DNA of 64,000 nucleotides. Source: Bryopsis sp. KO-2023 (taxonomy: Eukaryota; Chlorophyta; Ulvophyceae; Bryopsidales; Bryopsidaceae). The stretch's first letter is position 1. Every line of letters begins with the position of its first letter. The translations under genes were made by a program, and so were the position numbers. Shown here piece after piece: positions 57,934 to 64,000 of the stretch. The notes under the pieces were generated by a model that saw nothing but the letters and a program-made list of their open reading frames with translations, had not been told where the DNA came from and did not search any database. Where the stretch lies: the NCBI GenBank assembly GCA_030272585.1, contig BSYQ01000001.1, positions 9,687,001-9,751,000 of the forward strand, read 5' to 3'.

Positions 57934-58072
57934 CCTTGGCTCACCAAGTCTGACAGATAGCCGCCAAGGCAGACTTTGGAGGTATCACGATCCTACCATT
58001 CTTCTGACAGTGACAGTGGCCCCTTGGCTCAGTAAGTCTGACAGATAGCCGCCAAGGCAGACTTTGAAAGTA
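57934..58072 (+). repeat. Tandem repeat with pseudoknot-forming sequence
   Basis: Two ~50-bp copies start at 57934 and 58022. Each has the order CCTTGGC - AAGTCTG - GCCAAGG - CAGACTT, in which the first pairs with the third and the second with the fourth. The copies differ mainly in the first loop (TCACC or TCAGT). The repeat lies 140-270 bp before the ATG of the next gene. Confidence 0.85.
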
Positions 58073-58204
58073 TCACGATCCTGTGACTGTGTGGAGATAT
58101 TCTGCTGGTTCCAAGTTGGAGGGATTTACAGTTGCAGGGGATTGTGTTGTGGTCGTTCCGTTCTTCCTTCAATCTCTTCGACCTGTCGAAAAAGAGATAG
58201 CCCA

Positions 58205-59619
58205 ATGACTCTCTCGACGACGCTCCAAGTTGCGGTGGTGGCGGCAGTGCTTGGGTTCGCGTTGGCGTTCCCTACGTTGTACCCAGGCAACGCCAGTCCC
58301 GGAGCTGCCTGCGACTCGCACCCAGAGAAAGGCTTCCATGACCACGGGGACCCTGTTGAGGAAGCGTGAGTGCCAGCACTCCCACTTCTAGCTGCAAACG
58401 TAGTCTCAAAATGACGAGTGTGGATGTGGAGGATGTCAGTGGTCGGCCATGCGTTTAAATTTCGCCGATTTGATTTTCTTCAGGGAGCTTGCGTTTGTGG
58501 TGAAGGACGCGGACGGGGACGCTGTGACCGAGTATTGCCCCGGAAGCACCTACGATGTCATGGTAAAACAGCGGATTGAATTTGGGAACCCGGGCGAACA
58601 GCGCGCCGTCGGTCGTAGAATTGGTGTCCGTGATCTGGCCGCGATCCAGCCCGCGGATTGAATTCAGTTATCTGGACAGTTCTGAACCGCGCGCTGTGGC
58701 AGGGTTCACAGCTGTTGGATTCTTGGGGCCGTTCTTCGAAAAGGAAAATGTCGCACTGAACGTTTCTTCTGGTGAATTCCCAGGTTACATTTCCCTCACC
58801 CTTCAAGAGCAAATTGACGGTCAGTGTTGGTGAACTGGGAGAGGCGGATGCTGGCTGGTGGGTATAATTTCTTGAGAACTGCAAGAATTTTGCTCCTGGC
58901 CACCACAACTAATGTTATCAATCTTGAGGAGGATATATGTTCCACTTAGGAGGTTTGGTGTGGTTCTGGTAGCGATTGCCTGGGAAAAATGCATCTTTGG
59001 GAAGAAAATATTGCAGACGGGTGTTGATGATTTGTTCATGCAGAGGAGATGAGTGATTATATTTCTTTTCTTTTATGTACAGCCCAAACATGGCGAACTT
59101 TGTTGGAGATGAGGCTTTTACACCTTTGGCTGAGTACAGCACTGAGTGGACAATTCCATGTTCTGAAGACGGGGACGCTGATAGCGGTATGGTGGTCGTT
59201 CTGATCTAACTTTTTTTTTTTCCTTACAAAATTCTAAATCTGGAACTTGCCCAGGAATGCTTGTTTACCTTTTGTCATCACTCTTTGACTTGGAAGTTTT
59301 TCATACGTCTCTCCATGCCCCATGATCTTTCCTTCTTGATTAGCAGATGTTTCAAGTGCCACAGTGTACATTTATATAATATTATTATATTATTGTATAT
59401 TATATAATTTGTGATTTTTTTGGTTAAAAGAAATATCCATTTATATCCATTCTACCAGCGTGCATTTATTGATTTTTTTGCTGCTTGTTGGGGGTGAAGT
59501 TTTGGGTGTGTTTTTTTGATGCAGCAACTCTAACTGTGACTGGTGCCACTTCTGAAAGTTCCAAGTACTTGCGCAACAAGCTCACTCTGACTCAAAAAGA
59601 TACCTGTGATGCCTGTTGA
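58205..59619 (+). CDS. Secreted protein, possibly Reeler-like
   Basis: Clear exons are 58205-58365 (signal peptide with a VAVVAAVLGFALAF core), 58484-58562, 59083-59186 and 59525-59619 (ending DTCDAC, stop). At least one further exon lies between 58563 and 58830; SYLDSSEPRAVAGFTAVGF looks coding. I could not make its phase agree with both neighbours, so the model is incomplete or the allele has a frameshift. The N-terminus YPGNASPGAACDSHPEKGF and later YCPGSTYDV resemble the start and middle of Reeler domains, extracellular beta-sandwich modules. That is a weak match. Function unknown. Confidence 0.5.
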
Positions 59620-59710
59620 AAATACTTTGTTGCATGGAGCTTCTTTCTTTCTTTCTAAAGCTGTTCCATTTAATGCTCCATTGATTGATTTGTTTGTTTC
59701 TGTTATTTCA

Positions 59711-59797
59711 GGATTATTGTTATGTTTGCTGATTATTTAGGATTATTGTTATGTTGGTTGATTATTTAGGATGATTGTTATGTTGGATGTAACGTTG
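59711..59797. repeat. Three tandem 29-bp repeats
   Basis: Units starting GGATTATTGTTATGTT at 59711, 59740 and 59769 have few differences and lie in the 3' flank of the secreted-protein gene. Confidence 0.85.
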
Positions 59798-60257
59798 GAA
59801 TATTGATTACTGTCCAAAGCTAATGTCCCGGTGCACAATCGATAAATAAAAATGGCGCTAACCTTGTTTTCCTACCCACTGGCATGCGCGCCATGAAAAA
59901 AACTTGCACCCAATGGACCGCTGTGCGATGTGCAGCAATTTCCTTGGCAGAAGAGAAACGTTTCTCGAGAGAGAGAAGGAATCAAAGTTATTACACGGGT
60001 CGGTATCTACAAACACTGAAGGAATCAAAGTCGGTCCCCACTTCATCCCTTGCACTTGACAGAAAGGTTGATTTATTGTATCGACTCCACCCACCTTCGC
60101 CTGTAAGACCTTGTCTGTCTTCTCATGGTGCGGATAGGTTCTGCAATCGATATGACAGCGCCATACAACCTCACTCTCCTGGAACGTGCGCTGTTGATGA
60201 TATTCCAAATACTCCCTGCGCCACCTCGCGATACAGATTTTTTTTCCCGTCAACGAT

Positions 60258-61285
60258 ATGAAGTTTTTCTTTTACACAGTGGCGGCGCTTTTGTGCGTGC
60301 AAGGTTCGTCAGACCTTATAAGGCGCCAGGCCTCGCGACAACCCATACACCCCGAAACGACGCGCGACGATACGATCTGCGTCGAGTGGCCTTCTTCACT
60401 CTCTTTAAAGCTGCCCCAAGTTTGATTGATAATCTTCACAGGAAGCAGGAGTCTCCGTCCAGATTTTCGTCGTTGTGAGAATTGAGGCCCCACAACATGT
60501 CGTGCATATCAGGTGTTTCCGCTGGCCGACATGTTTTGCAGTGTCAGCCAAGCACATCGGCGGAGGCCGCCGTGGAGCAAGCCACCGCACAGGCGATCTC
60601 AGACACCCTGTCTCTGGCGTTCGCTTCCGTCGTGGAATGTGCAGACGTCGATATTTTTGGCAAGGTGAGATGCGCAGGATTTTCCAATGTGTCGGGCTCA
60701 GCCAAATCCCACAGTTTTGCTGAAATGAATGCGTTCCGATGGATGCAGGACAGCACTCTCTTGTCAGTAGCGCTGTCCGTGGCGATCAATCAAGGTGCAG
60801 AGAAAATCGCTGGAGAATGTGGAGATGATGTTGCCGCTGCCACTTCTGCTGTAACGAATGGGATTGTGTCGAACCTCATGGAATCGGCCTCCGAGCTGGC
60901 GCCAGAAGCAGAGCCTCTTTTCCAGGTACCACACAAAACCACCGACTGCTTACTTTGGGATCGAGGAGTCTTCTTGAATTTGAAAAAATTGGCCATCTCC
61001 AGAATTCTCTGTTGAGAATTGTACAGTAACCCCTTGTCGATTTTGATATTTGCCCAGGCACGGACACTTGTTTTGAAGGACGAACTGAAGGGGCAATTTT
61101 CTGCAAGAAGCCTGGTTGATTTGGAGAAAACATCTGCTGAAAAGGCAAAAGAGGCTGCAGAGAAAATTCTGAAGGCAATCCAAGATATCTTGAAACAACT
61201 GAAGTGTGGGGTGAAGGCTCCAGCCACGCTGCCCCCTGCAGTCAGTCCACCAGACGGTCCTCCACAGAGTGTGCCAGGTAGCTGA
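60258..61285 (+). CDS. Small secreted four-cysteine protein, paralogue 2
   Basis: The proposed exons are 60258-60303 (signal peptide MKFFFYTVAALLCVQG), 60513-60664, 60749-60925 and 61058-61285, about 200 aa. Intron phases 1, 0, 0 are as in the gene at 49140. Aligned features: GVSAGRHVLQCQ against GVAGGRRLLQCE; VECADVDIFG against QKCENEDLFG; AGECGDDV against EACGEEDAV; QFSARSL against EFSARSL; and a late Cys in KQLKCGV. The four Cys could make two disulfides. The C-terminus adds a Pro-rich tail absent from paralogue 1. About 35-40% of the mature residues look identical by eye. The function is unknown; a secreted helical role is all that can be inferred. Confidence 0.78.
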
Positions 61286-62661
61286 TCATCTTGCCGTCCC
61301 ATTCACTATCGGTCCCAATCTATATTGAAATGCACGCCAATGAAAAAACCAGCTTCGATTTCAAGAAATGAGGCTAGGCAATGGATAAAGATTCGTTTTT
61401 TCCAGTTGTGATGGATCTTCCGACCTAAAAAAGATGATCGCTCTATTTTGCAGGAGTGAGGTGCCAGTTCAGCAATGGACATTTTTTCGGGGCCGATTGC
61501 AAGTGAAACCAAACATTGATGATTTTAAAGCTTTGAGAGAGATATGACCTTAGTCTTTGTATAGTACGAAAAGGGAAGTATGAGGCAGAGGTTGGAGCTC
61601 AGTTGAGATTCTGATCAGTCCAGCCTTGTTGCTACGACTGTTTTGTATAGTATAGATTTTTGTGCGGAAATGTTAGCTCCGGGATATGGCGCTATGAAGA
61701 GGGGAAGTTATGACTGATTTTAGTTGTGGATGGCTGCAAAAATCCAACCAGGGCCAGAGACAGCGGTGGAATCAAGACTCTGTGTGTGCCACCTGCTGTG
61801 TCTTACCTGAAAACCAAAGACCAATACATACAGGCTTTTTTCCCCAAAAGAAAAACCAGACACTGGGAGATACCCAGTGATCCCCGTTTGTGTCGGTTTG
61901 GCGTTATCATGCAGTCTAATCACCTCTTGACTCGTTATGAACGGCAGGGAGTTGGTGTAATTCAAGTACCCCTTCCAGTCGGTATATTCTAAAGTAGGTA
62001 CTGCTAGGGCTGAACTTGTAGTCTTTTAGCATGAATTTCAGAGGAAAAAATATATTCCAAGGTAGCAAGAAGCACCCACGCCCTCCACCCAAAAATTAAC
62101 TAAGAATCTTTTTTTTTTGTTTGGGGGCGGGGGCACAAAGGCTACATCTACTCTAAGTTAGATAGAACTGGGGCCGTATTCAGCTAAACAATCAACGATT
62201 TCACAGAACTCATTAACAACACTACACAGTGAACATGCACAGTGAGCTACAGTGAGCTGGTGGTGAAATGGAAATGCAGGGGTGCATGATTGCTTGATGA
62301 TGAACTGTCAGAAAATATGGTCAGAGGCAAAGGCTATCCAAACTTTGTAGCTTCAATACTTCAAATTCCTCATTATTTTTTTCATGTTCTTTGGTGCCCG
62401 AATAAGATGGAGAAGGGAAAGTAGGCCCACTTTTGGGCCGATGAATTTGAAAAAACCCTCCTCAACGTCTCTTAGCACAACATAATCACACCCGCAATGC
62501 CCCAAAAACGCGACCTGTTCGCGAAAAATAGCGATGTGTCGAAATTACATAATACAGAAAAATCAGGACAAATTTTCAGCTGACATCTCAACCACACCTT
62601 CAAAACCAACCCTGACACCACTTGTGTTCGGATCAGGTCGTCGCGAGTTCTCTGCGTCGTG
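61286..62661. other. Intergenic, no gene seen
   Basis: Only short frames without recognisable motifs were found. Confidence 0.5.
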
Positions 62662-63033
62662 ATGTTTTCCAGAGCCGCCGCGCAGGGTGGTAGACACTTC
62701 TCAACACCGAACTTCAGCATCAATCGACGCGCCATGGCCGCTCGTGTCCGCGCACAGAAGATCGACGTCGAGTTCTGCGTCAGATGAAACTACGAACCGC
62801 GCTTTCTGGTGGTGAAAGATGCGGTCGAAGCAGCGTTTCCTGGCAAGTTCACTCTGTATGGGAACCCACAAGGCACGCCCCGATCGGGCGCTTTCGAAGT
62901 GGTGTTGAAGCTCGACTCTGGGGAAGAGTCTTTTTTGTGGTCGAAGTTGCAAACTGGCGAGCCCTCCAACGTGGGTGCAGCGAAAACGGTGGCGGCGACT
63001 ATCGTCGAAGAGTTGAGGAGCAAGTTTGCTTGA
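62662..63033 (+). CDS. SelW: Selenoprotein W (SelW/Rdx family) with in-frame TGA
   Basis: A single frame runs from ATG 62662 (or 62734) to TGA 63031-63033, interrupted by one TGA at 62785-62787. The context is FC-V-R-(TGA)-NYEPRF, which is the CxxU redox motif of the thioredoxin-like SelW family (Cys at 62776-62778). Downstream residues (LVVKDAVEAAFPGKF, GAFEVVL, LWSKLQTGEPSN, AATIVEELRSKFA) fit the rest of the fold. TGA is therefore best read as selenocysteine. Length from the second ATG is 99 residues, normal for SelW. The first ATG adds 24 residues rich in Arg, Ser and Ala that resemble a mitochondrial presequence. A SECIS hairpin should follow in the 3' UTR; a segment from about 63088 (ATGAAAGG...) is a candidate but not convincing by eye. 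Confidence 0.88.
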
Positions 63034-63779
63034 GATAATTCGGTCCGCGATTGGGATGCGCCTGGTGGTTTTCAGACATTGAGTTTATGAAAGGAGGGAC
63101 GATTTACCTTTGAGACAGGGTGTTCCTTCTGGATGGTGCTCGGGTTTGAGAAGCGCCGGGTGAATCAACGGGCTGAATTTGAATTTGAATTTGAAAAGAG
63201 AATCACGTTTCGTTAGGAACGAACCAGTTTTTTTTTTGGGAAGGGGAGGGATATGTGTGGGGTTTCCCTTCGATCCAGGAAGTATGCTGGAGCGGAAGAA
63301 CGTAAGGAAACCATATATTGTATTTAATGTAGCCATTCTGTAACATCCCCCCTTGGGTATCTTGGTTTTCGCCACACCATTTCACTCACAGCACCACTCC
63401 TGGTGCTTTCCAACCCACCATATTTCCTCCCGTTTCTGCAGTAAAGGATGGGAAGCTCAGCACTGGTCCATCCCCCATCCCACCAGTCCTGAATCCCAGA
63501 AAGTCGTCAGCAGCGTCGCATCACGTTTGGGAGAATCGAGAAACCAATGAACATTGCCACAATTTTCCATCCCAGTTCTCCGCCCGATCCGATAGTGCCC
63601 GCAGACAGTCAAACACTTCAAGAACACTTTCACCTCTGGAACAGAGCCGGTTAAAAAGAACCGCACGTCCCCGCGTGCACCACAGCCAGACACGCCCCGC
63701 GGCAGCGGCAACGTCGCTTTCGTTGCGTTTCTCTCGTTACATCTAGCTGTCGGGCATTTTGCTCGCGGGCGGTGTCGAG
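63034..63779. other. 3' flank of SelW and upstream region of the next gene
   Basis: No gene seen. It should contain the SECIS element of SelW and the promoter of the gene at 63780. Confidence 0.5.
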
Positions 63780-64000
63780 ATGGATTGGACCTGCAGGGGC
63801 ACTGCGACGTCCGACCACAGCTCGGAGGTGCCTCCTTTAGTCTCGCGCGACGGCGCCGCCGATATAGGGTACATTGACGAGTTTGATGACGACTCTCTGT
63901 CGTCAGTTGTGCCTTCGTTGGTGCTGGCGGATCACATTCGGAGCGACGACGAAGAGATGGAACATTTATGGCACGACCTTTCGGGGTCGGACTGTGCGAC
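63780..64000 (+). CDS. 5' end of an unidentified acidic protein, cut by window edge
   Basis: ATG at 63780 opens a frame that has no stop to the end of the window (73 codons). It is Asp/Glu/Ser-rich (for example EFDDDSLSSVVPS and RSDDEEMEHLWHDLSG). There are too few residues for a family call; composition suggests a disordered acidic N-terminus. Confidence 0.5.
   Translation, partial: MDWTCRGTATSDHSSEVPPLVSRDGAADIGYIDEFDDDSLSSVVPSLVLADHIRSDDEEMEHLWHDLSGSDCA

Overview
This window looks like nuclear DNA of a photosynthetic eukaryote, most likely an alga. Host genes are split by short GT-AG introns. They include a nuclear Ycf45-type P-loop ATPase (a plastid/cyanobacterial family), a B-type-like cyclin-dependent kinase, the APC/C subunit APC3/CDC27, and a selenoprotein W with an in-frame TGA. 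Land plants have lost selenoproteins, which argues for an alga. I cannot name the species.

Layout. Positions 1-27109 are a nest of LTR retrotransposons. A large plus-strand Ty3/gypsy element (gag-protease 5515-10782, start of pol to 11420, RT-RNase H 20441-21814, integrase 21974-25492, probable 3' LTR 26573-27109) is split in pol by a complete 9.0-kb non-coding LTR element (11421-20435, minus orientation, identical 230-bp LTRs, 5-bp target duplication). A second copy of that non-coding element enters from the left edge in plus orientation and ends at 3316. It truncates the gag of another gypsy-like element on the minus strand (LTR 5254-5503, gag down to 3317). The non-coding element is saturated with one short strand-biased motif, GCGGA in its sense strand. 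This is the most unusual signal in the window.

Positions 28052-29224 hold a small unknown gene with a tandemly duplicated exon. Repeat-rich DNA follows: GATC-rich inverted repeats, then a CTGTGCACAG-type satellite. A young 4.7-kb LTR retrotransposon (30877-35582) sits in the satellite. It has gag-protease and RT-RNase H, no integrase, and LTRs with no substitution between them. Its LTR ends match those of the big gypsy element, which suggests it may borrow that element's integrase.

Positions 35883-36799 hold a gene with SUMO-interaction-like motifs, broken by a 9-bp tandem duplication. A degenerate CACTA-like DNA transposon (37505-41221) ends just upstream of the Ycf45-like gene (41358-43773). 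A 495-bp TA-flanked terminal-inverted-repeat element lies at 44048-44542.

Positions 45655-64000 are the gene-dense part. The CDK (minus) is divergent from a small secreted-protein gene (49140-50017). APC3/CDC27 follows (51729-56537), then a secreted possible Reeler-like protein (58205-59619), a paralogue of the first secreted gene (60258-61285), selenoprotein W (62662-63033) and a gene cut by the right edge (63780 on). CDK and APC3 both belong to cell-cycle control, but their proximity may be chance. All gene models were spliced by eye from GT/AG sites and reading phase; none is checked by transcripts.
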